A DNA stretch of 64,000 nucleotides from Parietaria judaica (taxonomy: Eukaryota > Streptophyta > Magnoliopsida > Rosales > Urticaceae), in NCBI GenBank assembly GCA_954871525.1, contig OX940860.1, positions 24,460,001-24,524,000 of the forward strand, given 5' to 3'. Both the position numbers and the translations under genes were made by a program. The notes under the pieces are model-generated. The model saw only the letters and a list, made by a program, of their open reading frames with translations. It was not told the DNA's origin and ran no database searches. The stretch's first letter is position 1, and each line of letters starts with the position of its first letter. Shown here in pieces: positions 1-9,100 of the stretch.

Positions 1-716
1 CAATTTACAATTTCTGGTTATGTAAGCAGATTGTTAACAAGGAGGGTGGTCTAGTTTTAAAGGACAACTTTGAGGGAGGGGCAATATGGGCACTTGAAGT
101 TGGTTCACAATCGATGGTCTGTCCTATCATCGTAGAGGATCTGAATGCGCCACGTCAGATGCTCGTAGAGGTACGACCCGTTTTACATCTGTCAAAATTT
201 ATATTATAAAAATTGCATAGTTGTTTTTATGTTGCTTTCTTATTCTCATTTCTGATTTTTTATTCCTTTCCCTCTCAGATGCTTTGTGAAGAACGGGGTT
301 TCTTCTTAGAAATAGCTGACTTAATCAGGGGACTTGGTTTGACAATTTTGAACGGGGTGATGGAAGCTCGGAAAGATAAGATATGGGCTCGTTTTGCAAT
401 AGAGGTACATAGTCACGGTCTTCTTGATATTGCATGATCTTAGTACGTATATGACGTAACGATTAATCCTAATTACTGCCAATAGTCCGAATTCGTGCTT
501 CTCTATGTTTCCCGACCCGTTCATTAATTATTTATTGTTACCAATGACACCAAATTCCCGATGCAGGCTAATAGGGACGTGACGAGGATGGAAATCTTCA
601 TGTCGCTGGTTCACCTCTTGGAGCAAACGGCAAAGGGCGGAGATGGATCGTCCTCCGCCAATGCGGTCGAGAACGAAGGCTCTTTCCCAATAGCCGCTGC
701 TGCTGGTTTGCAGTGA
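1..716 (+). CDS. LHW: LHW-type bHLH transcription factor, C-terminal three exons (5' part outside window)
   Basis: This is the end of a gene that starts left of the window. The exons I read are about 33-170 (its left edge may lie further left), 279-404 and 567-716. All internal junctions are GT/AG and phase 0, and the stop is TGA at 714-716. About 137 residues are visible. The protein carries the conserved block with IVNKEGG, VCPIIVEDL, MLCEERGFFLEIADLI, DKIWARF and ANRDVTRMEIFMSLVHLL, which I recognise as the ACT-like C-terminal region of the LONESOME HIGHWAY family. In Arabidopsis, LHW pairs with TMO5-type bHLH proteins in the nucleus and promotes the divisions that build vascular tissue. 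The bHLH domain would be upstream of the window and is not seen. The last residues after EQTAKG are family-variable. Paralogues such as bHLH155 or EMB1444-like proteins cannot be excluded. Confidence 0.88.
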
Positions 717-1671
717 GCCGCAGCCTTCGGACCTGACATGTTGAGAGCGCGCGAAAACCCGCTCGCCGTGACCGACACAAACTCTGGTCCAATCTCGCGG
801 GGGCGGCTTTGACACCGGCTAACTTGACTTTGACCTCTTCTGGTGTCAATCTCTGGTAAATTACTGCAGCGGGCATCTCAAGAACTTCGAACCGGCTTTG
901 ATTATTTGTTTGCTTTCTAGGTAAGAATCCGAATGTTTCGGTCCTCGACCTTCCGGGAAAATTAAGCCAATAGTTTTGCGGTTTTACGGAGGCCGGTTTG
1001 ATTTTCTTTTTTCCCCTTGATTCTTTTTCTTCCAGAAGTGTTGGTGGGTTTCTGATGGGAAGTGTATAAATGGAGTGTTGTGGGGGTATAGAATTATGGG
1101 GTTTCAGGTGTAATTTAAACTAGACTGACTTTGCTTTGTGATTTTTATTGGGTATTTCATTTCTTTGTTTTTTAATTATGTAGGTCTACTAAAACAATTT
1201 CTGTCATTTTTACCCCTCGAGTTTCTCTTGTTTACCTATCGAGCTCGCTCTTGAAGTTTCTGTAGCTCGGTTTTGATGGTTACGGTATGATTCAACGACA
1301 TCGTTGTATGGCGACACAACAGATTGACTATGGTAATGTGCAACAGATGGCAAGAGAGATTGTAAAGGTCTCCGGTTATGTAATAAATGTTGTTTCTGAA
1401 TAAGTCTATCCAACACTAAACAACTCTAAATACTTAGTACATACATACATATATGGTGTTCCGTTCTTGAAAAAAATTCTAAAGATAATCGTTTGATGGT
1501 AAAATATTGTATTGCATAGAGATGTACACAAACACAACTCCACAAAATTTAACATGCTAATTACCGAATCTCTTACTATCATACATATATTAATATGATA
1601 TTAATTGATAAAAATAGCACCTATCACTATTTGGTAAAATAACACTCAAGTTTTTTATTTGACATAATAAC
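717..1671. other. LHW 3' UTR and spacer
   Basis: The first part is probably the 3' UTR of the LHW gene. It has T-rich stretches and ordinary base composition, with no clear poly(A) signal that I would single out. From about 1200 on there is AT-rich spacer with no recognisable gene. The stretch ends at the 5-bp target duplication of the copia element. Confidence 0.5.
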
Positions 1672-1676
1672 ACTTA

Positions 1677-1918
1677 TGTTATGTATAATGTGAAATGCTC
1701 ATTTATTTTCACACTATATTAGTCAATAATTGTATGCTCCAAATTTCCTATAAATACCCCCCTAAGTGGATGAATAAAATTCACCTCTCACATTTTCTAC
1801 ACTTACATTTATCTCACTCACATCTTACTTCTCTCCATCATCTTTTCCATAAAAACACACCACTCACCAAATTTCTTACCACTTAAATTCAAGGTGCAAA
1901 GTTAGTGAATTTATAACA
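1677..1918 (+). repeat. 5' LTR of the copia element
   Basis: This 242-bp repeat has TGTTA...TAACA ends and is identical base for base to 7606-7847 in my reading. A TATA box (CTATAAATA) lies at about 1748-1756, and an AATAAA lies about 20 bp after it. Between the probable RNA start and the end of the LTR there is no ATG. The LTR is short for plant copia elements. Confidence 0.96.
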
Positions 1919-1932
1919 CGTTATCAGCACGA
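1919..1932 (+). other. Primer-binding site, apparently for the anticodon arm of tRNA-Ile
   Basis: The 14 bases directly after the 5' LTR are CGTTATCAGCACGA. They do not match the usual initiator-Met site (TGGTATCAGAGC). From memory of plant tRNA-Ile(AAU), they pair with nucleotides 27-40, the anticodon arm. The only non-match at gene level is at position 34, which is deaminated to inosine in the mature tRNA and would pair with the C found here. That implies priming by a cleaved half tRNA, as known for Drosophila copia with initiator tRNA-Met. The location is seen; the tRNA identity is inferred. Confidence 0.7.
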
Positions 1933-2011
1933 TCACTCTACGGTAAGCTCAGAACACGGTATATTAAACTGTGGACTGAAAATTTTATAATTATTATTAT
2001 CGTTGTACAAC

Positions 2012-2310
2012 ATCATATTACTATATACAGGAGGCTCTGCCACCTTATAGTAATGTGATGGGATCTATGATAATTAATTATTCTTATGAATAACATCATC
2101 TTACCATACACAGGAGGCTTTGCCACCTTATGGTAATATGATTTATAATATTTAACTTTCTTATGTATAACATCATATTATTATACAATGGAAGGCTATG
2201 CCACCTTATAATAAAATGATGTGATTTACATCTAAAAAAAATAAAATTTATCTTCAAGTAATATCAAATTATTATATACAGGAGGCTCTGCCACCTTATA
2301 GTAAAATGAT
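2012..2310 (+). repeat. Four imperfect 48-49 bp hairpin repeats in the copia leader
   Basis: The copies are at 2012-2059, 2095-2142, 2172-2220 and 2263-2310. Each has a 14-bp outer stem (first copy ATCATATTACTATA against TATAGTAATGTGAT) around a core like GGAGGCTCTGCCACC, which can itself fold as GGC/GCC. Stem bases change on both sides together between copies (ACTATA/TATAGT, ACCATA/TATGGT, TTATTATA/TATAATAA), so pairing is kept while sequence drifts. The spacing is about 77-91 bp. Confidence 0.85.
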
Positions 2311-2459
2311 ATTATTGAGATTAGTTTTAACTACTTCATTTTCAATATGCTTATGATTAATATTATATATGTATAATGTTTGACTATTTTTACATCTCAT
2401 TTTATGACATATCATCACTAACCTAATTATAGCATTTAATTACATTATGTTTGTGTATT

Positions 2460-2509
2460 TCCAACGGCTATATAACGGCTATAAACGGCTAGTTTTTACA
2501 CTATAAATA
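2460..2509 (+). promoter_or_regulatory. Candidate internal promoter: three MSA-like boxes and a TATA box
   Basis: AACGG occurs at 2463, 2474 and 2484, each followed by CTA, 10-11 bp apart. The first, TCCAACGGCTA, fits the plant mitosis-specific activator (MSA) consensus bound by MYB3R proteins; the other two match its core. A TATA box CTATAAATA follows at 2501-2509. The arrangement resembles a G2/M-phase gene promoter. It lies about 75 bp upstream of a small ORF and inside the leader of the retrotransposon. Confidence 0.5.
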
Positions 2510-2583
2510 CAAGTTTATCAAACCATACAAAATTCACATCTCTTATTCTACCTCATATTTTCTCTCCAAGTTTTAGCCGAAAA

Positions 2584-2754
2584 ATGACTAGACTAATGTT
2601 AGTTTTTATAGCCATAATGATCCTTGTATTTAATGTTAGTATTTTCATTTTTCATATTACAACGGAGGAATTTTATTTTTCCTTTAAGATGGTTGTATTC
2701 ATGTATCTTGCTTTATTATTTACAATATTTGTAGACTTTTATATTTTGAATTAA
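2584..2754 (+). CDS. Small hydrophobic ORF (56 aa) in the copia leader, function unknown
   Basis: An ATG at 2584 opens a 56-codon frame ending at TAA 2752-2754. The upstream A-run context GAAAAATG is acceptable for a plant start codon. The product has two hydrophobic stretches, about residues 4-25 and 37-55, joined by a short polar part containing TTEE, so it could be a two-pass membrane peptide. It lies 75 bp after a TATA box and ends 5 bp before the first ATG-like codon of the gag frame. I know no family for it. It could be chance in AT-rich DNA, or a translated upstream ORF, or a remnant of a captured gene. It would be removed if the proposed leader intron (1943-2784) is spliced. Confidence 0.35.
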   Translation: MTRLMLVFIAIMILVFNVSIFIFHITTEEFYFSFKMVVFMYLALLFTIFVDFYILN

Positions 2755-2792
2755 ATCTAATGAATTATTTTATTTTCATGTTAGTTACCACT

Positions 2793-3845
2793 ATGTCAAA
2801 TCTTGTGAAGCTTGAATTCAGCCCTCTTGATATCACTGGCAATAATTACATGCCTTGGACAGTGGATATTGAGATGCACTTGGAATCAATGAATCTTCTT
2901 GAGACACTCAAGGAGGTAAACGAATCGTCAAGGACGGACAAGGCGAGATCTTTAATCTTCCTTCGTCGACACCTTGACGAAAGCCTCAAAAATGAATATC
3001 TCACTGTGAAAGATCCAAGTGAGCTGTGGAAAAATCTCAAAGAAAGATACGATCACCAAAGGGATGTAATGCTCCCCATTTTTCGCGATGAATGGACCGC
3101 TTTAAGGTTCCAAGACTACAAGAAAGTCGGAGATTATAATTCTGCAATGTTCAGAATCGTGACCCACTTAAAATTTTGTGGGGTAACGGTAACTGACGCT
3201 GAAATGCTGGAAAAGACTTTTTCTACTTTCCACGCATCAAATGTAACCCTACAGCAACAATATCGTGTACGGGGTTTTCAAAAGTATTCTGAACTAATTG
3301 CTTGTCTCCTTATCGCAGAAAAGAATAATGAGTTGCTGATGAAAAATCATTAATCTCGCCCGACCGGCTCAAAAGCGCTTCCTGAAGCAAACGCTATCAA
3401 CTCTGACGAGCCTGAGCCCAAGAACTATTTTCAGGGTCGAGAGCGAGGCCGAGGTCGTGGGCGAGGTCGAGGTCGTGGTCGTAGTTACGGACGTGGACGA
3501 GGTGGTTATAATCCCTCTTATAAGTCCGCTAACTACTATCATAAAAAACAGCAACACGGGAGGAGCCACGATGACCCTTCTAAAAAGGGAAAAGAGATGA
3601 TCTCCCCAAAAGGCTTTGAAACCACTTGTTTCAGATGTGGCACTAAAGGGCATTGGTCAAGAGTTTGCCGAGCCCCACCACACTTATGCAAACTCTACCA
3701 AGAGTCCATGAAGGGGAAAGGGAAAGAGAAAGAAGTCAACTTTATTGACAATAACGAATCCACTCATCTCGAAGCATCCGACTTCAATGGTGATTTCATT
3801 GACACAGTTGGCGATTTTGCTGAACAAGCGACTAGTGGAAACTAA
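2793..3845 (+). pseudogene. copia gag with one in-frame stop
   Basis: The frame opens with MSNLVKLEF and the family block GNNYMPW, which is how related plant copia gag proteins start. The ATG at 2793 is therefore preferred over the codon at 2760 in the same frame. A TAA at 3351-3353 interrupts it, yet the same frame continues for 164 codons to TAA at 3843-3845. The continuation holds an Arg-Gly rich stretch (about 3432-3500) and a CCHC zinc knuckle starting at 3627 (CFRCGTKGHWSRVC), both expected parts of gag. So this is one gag gene broken by a single nonsense codon, unless the stop is read through. Gag coats and packages the element RNA. Confidence 0.85.
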
Positions 3846-4017
3846 TATGAATTATGTAATTCCTTTTGGGAATGAAGCCCAATGGTCCGATGTTTGTTTG
3901 TCTTTTCTTTTTAGAATATGTCATGATTTTTAAGGTGTGTAATAGACTAATGCTCATGTTTAATTAATTACCTTTCTTATCAAAATTTGTGTTTTGTTTT
4001 TAGTTAAAGTTTTTCAA

Positions 4018-7000
4018 ATGGACAAAGCTAATCGTGAAGCTGGAGAATTTTGTATACTCGACTGTGGAACGACACACACAATATTGAAGGATAAAAAGTT
4101 TTTCTCAAACATAAAATCAACACAAGCCAGTGTGGATACAATATCAGGTCCTGTAGATCTGATTGAAGGAGTTGGTAAAGCGAATTTTACATTACCAAAT
4201 GGCACCATGTTTACCATAAACAATGCCTTATTCTCCCCAAGATCTAAAAGAAACCTGTTGAGTTTCAAGGATATATATTCTCATGAATTTGATACTCAGT
4301 CTGCAACTGAGAATGCCATGAAATATATGTTTATTATAATGCATAAATCGGGGAAGAAATACGTACTTGAAAAACTACCAATGCTCCACACAGGATTGCA
4401 TTTTACGTATATAAGTGCAATTGAATCAAATATGGTAGTTGTCAAACCTCCAATATTTACCATATGGCATGACCGCCTAGGTCATCCTGGTTCAACCATG
4501 ATGCGGAGAATTATTGAAAATACACATGGACATCCATTGAAGGACCAGAAGATCCCTCAAGGAAAAATATTCCATTGTAAAGCTTGTTCTCTTGGAAAAT
4601 TAATCATAAGACCTTCACCGGGAAAAGTTGAAACAGAATCACCTATGTTCCTTGAGCGTATTCAAGGTGATATATGTGGGCCAATTTACCCACCGTGTGG
4701 ACCATTTCGATACTTCATGGTATTGATAGATGCCTCTAGCAAATGGTCACATGTGTGTTTATTATCAACTCGCAATATGGCATTTGCTAAATTACTCGCT
4801 CAGATAATCAAATTGCGAGCTCAATTTCCCGATCATCCGATCAAGAAAATCAGACTTGATAATGCCGGTGAATTCACATCCCAGGCATTCGATGATTATT
4901 GTATGTCAGTTGGGATTGATGTCGAGCATCCTGTTGCTCATGTTCACACACAAAATGGTCTGGCTGAATCATTGATCAAGCGCCTCCAGCTTATTGCTAG
5001 ACCATTGATAATGAGAACAATGCTTCCTACTTCGGTATGGGGTCATGCAATATTACATGCTGCAGCATTAATTCGCATCAGACCAAGTGCATATCATAAA
5101 TACTCCCCAGTGCAACTTGTATTCGGCCAAGAACCAAATATATCCCATCTAAGGATTTTTGGTTGTGCTGTTTATGTGCCTATTGCACCACCCCAAAGAA
5201 CAAAGATGGGGCCACAAAGAAGTCTTGGTATTTATGTAGGCTTTGAAAGCCCATCTATTGTTAAATACCTTGAACCTCAAACTGGGAATATTTGCACAGC
5301 TCGTTTTGCTGATTGCCACTTTGATGAAGAAAATTTCCCAGCATTAGGGGGAGAAAGAAAACAGCTGGAAAGAGAAATTACATGGTCTGTACCAACATTA
5401 TTGCATCTTGATCCTTACACAAAAGATTGTGAAGGAAAAGTTCAAAGAATTTTGCATTTGCAAGATATAGCAAATCAACTTCCTGATGCATTTACAGACA
5501 CAAAGAGAGTGACTAAATCTCATATACCAGCTGAGAACGCTCCTGCCCAAATAGAGATTCCAAAAGGGCAAATTGAAAATAAAGTCACCCATGAAATCAC
5601 AACACGCCTGAAGCGTGGGAGACCACTCGGTTCCAAAGATAAAAATCCTCGAAAAAGAAAAGGAGCAGAGAAACAAGATGACCCCAATATAGAGGAACGT
5701 ATTCCTGAAGAAATACGCGACGAGGAAAATCTAGAAATCTCGATTAATTATGCCAGTACAGGTATAATATGGAACCGAAATATGGACATCGATGATGCAC
5801 TCTGTTACAGTTTGGCATGCGATGTTATGGACGAAAATAATGGGGATCCTGAACCACGGTCTGTTACCGAATGTAAAAATAGACATGATTGGGCTGAATG
5901 GAAAAAGGCTATTGATGTCGAATTAGAATCACTTAACAAACGCAATGTTTTTGGGCCTATAGTGCTCACACCTGAAGATGTGAGGCCTGTTGGATACAAA
6001 TGGGTATTTGTTAGAAAGAGAAATGAGAAAAATGAGATTGTGAGATACAAGGCTCGACTTGTTGCACAAGGTTTTTCTCAAAGGCCCGGAATTGACTTTG
6101 AGGAAACGTATTCTCCTGTCATGGATGGAATTACATTCAGATACTTGATCAGTCTAGCTGTTTATGAGGAACTAAATATGCACCTCATGGATGTTGTTAC
6201 CGCTTATTTATACGGATCGCTTGATACTGATATTTACATGAGAATCCCTGAAGGATTCAAAATGCCTGAAGCATCAAGTTCAAAACCCAGAGAAAGATAT
6301 TCAATCAAATTGCAAAGGTCTCTATATGGGTTAAAGCAATCCGGACACATGTGGTACAACCGACTAAGTGAATATTTATTACAAAAAGGATATATTAACG
6401 ACCCGCTTTGCCCTTGCGTTTTTATCAAGAAAACAACATCTGGTTGTGTGATTATCGCTGTCTATGTTGATGATTTAAATATCATTGGGACCAATGAAGA
6501 GATTCAGGAAGTAATCTCTTACTTAAAGAAAGAATTCGAGATGAAAGACCTTGGGAAAACAAAGTATTGTCTCGGTTTGCAAATTGAGAACTTTCAAAGG
6601 GGGATACTTGTGCATCAATCAAATTACACGAGAAGAATCTTAAAGAGATTCAATATGGATAAATCAAATCCATTGAGTACCCCAATGGTCGTAAGGTCCC
6701 TTGATGTAGGAAAGGATCCATATCGTCCATGTGAGGAATCCGAAGAGATTCTTGGTCCAGAAGTACCATATTTCAGTGCAATTGGAGCTCTTATGTACCT
6801 TGCTAATTGTACTCGACCGGATATAGCTTTTGCTGTTAATTTATTAGCAAGATTCAGTTCGGCTCCTACTAAAAGACACTGGAATGGGATTAAACATGTG
6901 TTTCGTTATCTCCAAGGAACAATTGATTTGGGATTATTTTACCCTAACAATACAAAACCAGTTTTGATTGGCTATGCAGATGCAGGTTACTTGTCAGATC

Positions 7001-7476
7001 CACATAAAGGGAGATCCCAAACGGGATATGTGTTTACCTGCGAAGGGACTGCAATTTCTTGGCGCTCCCAGAAACAGACACTCGTAGCGACATCATCAAA
7101 CCATGCTGAGATCATCGCACTACACGAAGCTAGCCGTGAGTGCGTGTGGCTTAGATCCGTGACACAGCATATCAGAACCACAAGTGGTCTTCTAACAAAT
7201 GATGATCCCATCATACTTTACGAAGATAATGCTGCGTGTGTTGCTCAGATGAAGGAAGGATTTATCAAAAGCGACAGAACAAAACATATTCCTCCAAAGT
7301 TTTTCTCGTTTACTCAAGAACTGGAAAAGAACAACGTCATCAGTATCCAGTATGTTCGTTCCAGCGAAAACTCGGCGGATCTCTTCACAAAGGCGCTCCC
7401 TACTTCAACTTTCAGAAAACATGTTCATGACATCGGGATGCGAAGACTACAGAATTTATCACCCATGTCAGCATGA
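4018..7476 (+). CDS. copia pol polyprotein (protease, integrase, RT, RNase H)
   Basis: This is an intact 1152-codon frame starting at the ATG at 4018; the frame is open for eight codons upstream. The domains in order are as follows. Protease carries Asp15 in LDCGTTHT (family usually has Ser or Ala where Cys is). Integrase has a zinc finger (His151, His156, Cys187, Cys190) and a catalytic triad Asp218, Asp281, Glu317 with 35 residues between the last two. Reverse transcriptase has YVDD at 816-819. RNase H has Asp988 in GYADAGY and later LYEDNAA. It sits in a different frame from gag, 172 bp after the gag stop. A T-rich AG acceptor-like site lies at about 4001-4003, so a spliced or separately started message is possible. 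All key catalytic residues are present, so the enzyme part looks active. Confidence 0.93.
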   Translation: MDKANREAGEFCILDCGTTHTILKDKKFFSNIKSTQASVDTISGPVDLIEGVGKANFTLPNGTMFTINNALFSPRSKRNLLSFKDIYSHEFDTQSATENAMKYMFIIMHKSGKKYVLEKLPMLHTGLHFTYISAIESNMVVVKPPIFTIWHDRLGHPGSTMMRRIIENTHGHPLKDQKIPQGKIFHCKACSLGKLIIRPSPGKVETESPMFLERIQGDICGPIYPPCGPFRYFMVLIDASSKWSHVCLLSTRNMAFAKLLAQIIKLRAQFPDHPIKKIRLDNAGEFTSQAFDDYCMSVGIDVEHPVAHVHTQNGLAESLIKRLQLIARPLIMRTMLPTSVWGHAILHAAALIRIRPSAYHKYSPVQLVFGQEPNISHLRIFGCAVYVPIAPPQRTKMGPQRSLGIYVGFESPSIVKYLEPQTGNICTARFADCHFDEENFPALGGERKQLEREITWSVPTLLHLDPYTKDCEGKVQRILHLQDIANQLPDAFTDTKRVTKSHIPAENAPAQIEIPKGQIENKVTHEITTRLKRGRPLGSKDKNPRKRKGAEKQDDPNIEERIPEEIRDEENLEISINYASTGIIWNRNMDIDDALCYSLACDVMDENNGDPEPRSVTECKNRHDWAEWKKAIDVELESLNKRNVFGPIVLTPEDVRPVGYKWVFVRKRNEKNEIVRYKARLVAQGFSQRPGIDFEETYSPVMDGITFRYLISLAVYEELNMHLMDVVTAYLYGSLDTDIYMRIPEGFKMPEASSSKPRERYSIKLQRSLYGLKQSGHMWYNRLSEYLLQKGYINDPLCPCVFIKKTTSGCVIIAVYVDDLNIIGTNEEIQEVISYLKKEFEMKDLGKTKYCLGLQIENFQRGILVHQSNYTRRILKRFNMDKSNPLSTPMVVRSLDVGKDPYRPCEESEEILGPEVPYFSAIGALMYLANCTRPDIAFAVNLLARFSSAPTKRHWNGIKHVFRYLQGTIDLGLFYPNNTKPVLIGYADAGYLSDPHKGRSQTGYVFTCEGTAISWRSQKQTLVATSSNHAEIIALHEASRECVWLRSVTQHIRTTSGLLTNDDPIILYEDNAACVAQMKEGFIKSDRTKHIPPKFFSFTQELEKNNVISIQYVRSSENSADLFTKALPTSTFRKHVHDIGMRRLQNLSPMSA

Positions 7477-7596
7477 GGGGGAGCTTTACGTGACTGCACT
7501 CTTTTTTCCTTACTATGGTTTTTATCCCACTGGGTTTTTCCTAGTAAGGTTTTTAATGAGGCAGCATGAACACGTAATTCTTGTAATGAGCATTCC

Positions 7597-7605
7597 AAGG
7601 GGGAG
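7597..7605 (+). other. Polypurine tract
   Basis: AAGGGGGAG directly precedes the 3' LTR. It is the expected primer site for plus-strand DNA synthesis. Confidence 0.9.
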
Positions 7606-7847
7606 TGTTATGTATAATGTGAAATGCTCATTTATTTTCACACTATATTAGTCAATAATTGTATGCTCCAAATTTCCTATAAATACCCCCCTAAGTGGAT
7701 GAATAAAATTCACCTCTCACATTTTCTACACTTACATTTATCTCACTCACATCTTACTTCTCTCCATCATCTTTTCCATAAAAACACACCACTCACCAAA
7801 TTTCTTACCACTTAAATTCAAGGTGCAAAGTTAGTGAATTTATAACA
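7606..7847 (+). repeat. 3' LTR of the copia element
   Basis: It is identical to the 5' LTR over all 242 bp in my comparison, TATA box included. It is followed by the second copy of the ACTTA target duplication. Confidence 0.96.
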
Positions 7848-7852
7848 ACTTA

Positions 7853-8904
7853 TAATATATTTTAGACGGAAATTGTCTTAATGGATAATTTTTTCTTGCG
7901 ATTTTTGATATCTCGGTTCAAAGATAGTCGAAACCCGCTGCGGTTGCGAAGATACGCTGTCGAGAACTCCTACACAATTTTTAGTAACAAGATTGTCGTA
8001 TATTCGGCCAAACCTGCATATGTTTCGTATTTTTCTTTCATAATTCACTCATTTTTTTGTAGTCCAATTGCTACTATTCAACTCCCGTTTTAAAGCTAAT
8101 TAAGAGGTAGATCTACAACTTTGCAGGCTTATGTTTAGACAAAAACCGAACACTAAATATATGAAAAAAGTGCTCATAACAAGATATCCAAATTTTCGAC
8201 TACCATGGGCCGGAGATATCCGAATTTTCAGCTGTTTTCCATCTTGAAATAAAAAGTAATAAATTTTATATTAAAATGGAACCAGAGCTTTGGTTGTTAC
8301 TTGTTCGTAATTGGTGGTACCCCAATATCGCAAGGGGCAAGGGATCAAGTTCAAGTCATTGGCGTTGGCCGACTAACAAGGCATTAAAATGCCGTACGTT
8401 GCGTTTAATATTTGCTATTGCGTGTTGGATTGTGTCATTAGAAAAGGCCAAAACGTGGAAGTGAAGCAGTAGTAGACTTGAAAGGACCAAAGGGAAGAGA
8501 AGAAAAACACTTACACCACCAAGCCACAAAAGAGGCATTATTCTCAACAACCACGCCTACGACAAATGCTATCCATTTGTGTTGTGTGGAAGAGATGGGG
8601 AGAGGCAACAACATCACTAAACAAAAACATCATTCATTTCATTTCATTGATTGTGCTTTGATAACAAGCCTTGGTTTTGTCATCAACTTGTCGTCCTTTG
8701 CCTCTATTTTTGGAAGTGAAACCCCCGCTTTTTTGCTTTACTCTTTCTCACCACCATGACGTGTCCACTGAAAGCGACTTTTCATTTTTTGGTGTAGGTT
8801 GCACATTCACTGAATCTCCACTTTACTTGCAATGTGAGCTATAGAATGCACCCACACAAATATCTAGCTTATATATGCATGTTGGGTCCATTTTCGGGTT
8901 TTAT
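7853..8904. other. Spacer, nothing recognised
   Basis: This is unique-looking, moderately AT-rich DNA. Short open frames at about 8276-8464 and 8478-8759 have no recognisable domains and no gene-like structure. Confidence 0.5.
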
Positions 8905-9100
8905 ACTCCCGAGCAGGGTATGAGTCACGACTGTCCCCACAAATCAACACAAGTTTTTTCAACGTATTTTGTCCTTACTCGAACGTTCTCGTAGAAACTT
9001 TCTAGGAAAGTCATCCATCCTAAGATTGATCCAAGCCAATCACACTTAAATTTGGACTTCATACGAACGAGTTACAAAAAAAGATGCATATTGATGTCAT
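8905..9100 (-). mobile_element. Cassandra-type LTR fragment carrying 5S rRNA-like sequence
   Basis: On the minus strand, about 9070-8990 resembles plant 5S rRNA: AGGATGGATGACTTTC matches the 5S intermediate element region, and a decayed box A (TTTAAGTGTGATTGG) precedes it. Downstream on the same strand is GTGGGGACAGTCGTGA, which I recall from Cassandra LTRs after the 5S part. Cassandra is a miniature LTR element whose LTRs contain a 5S promoter. I could not define its ends or a target duplication, so this is an old fragment. Confidence 0.6.

Larger units (their letters stand above)
1672..7852 (+). mobile_element. Complete Ty1/copia LTR retrotransposon with target-site duplication
   Basis: The element itself is 1677-7847 (6171 bp). 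It is flanked by a perfect 5-bp duplication ACTTA at 1672-1676 and 7848-7852. It has identical 242-bp LTRs that begin TGTTA and end TAACA, a primer-binding site right after the left LTR, and a polypurine tract right before the right LTR. The internal part has gag (with a zinc knuckle) and pol in the order protease, integrase, reverse transcriptase, RNase H, which is the copia order. Identical LTRs mean the insertion is recent. The gag frame has one in-frame stop, and gag and pol lie in different frames separated by about 150 bp, so this copy may not be autonomous. Confidence 0.96.

Noticed and set aside
3369..3653. Minus-strand open frame within gag
   Set aside because: Antisense of the Arg-Gly rich gag segment, hence a Thr/Ser-rich artefact.
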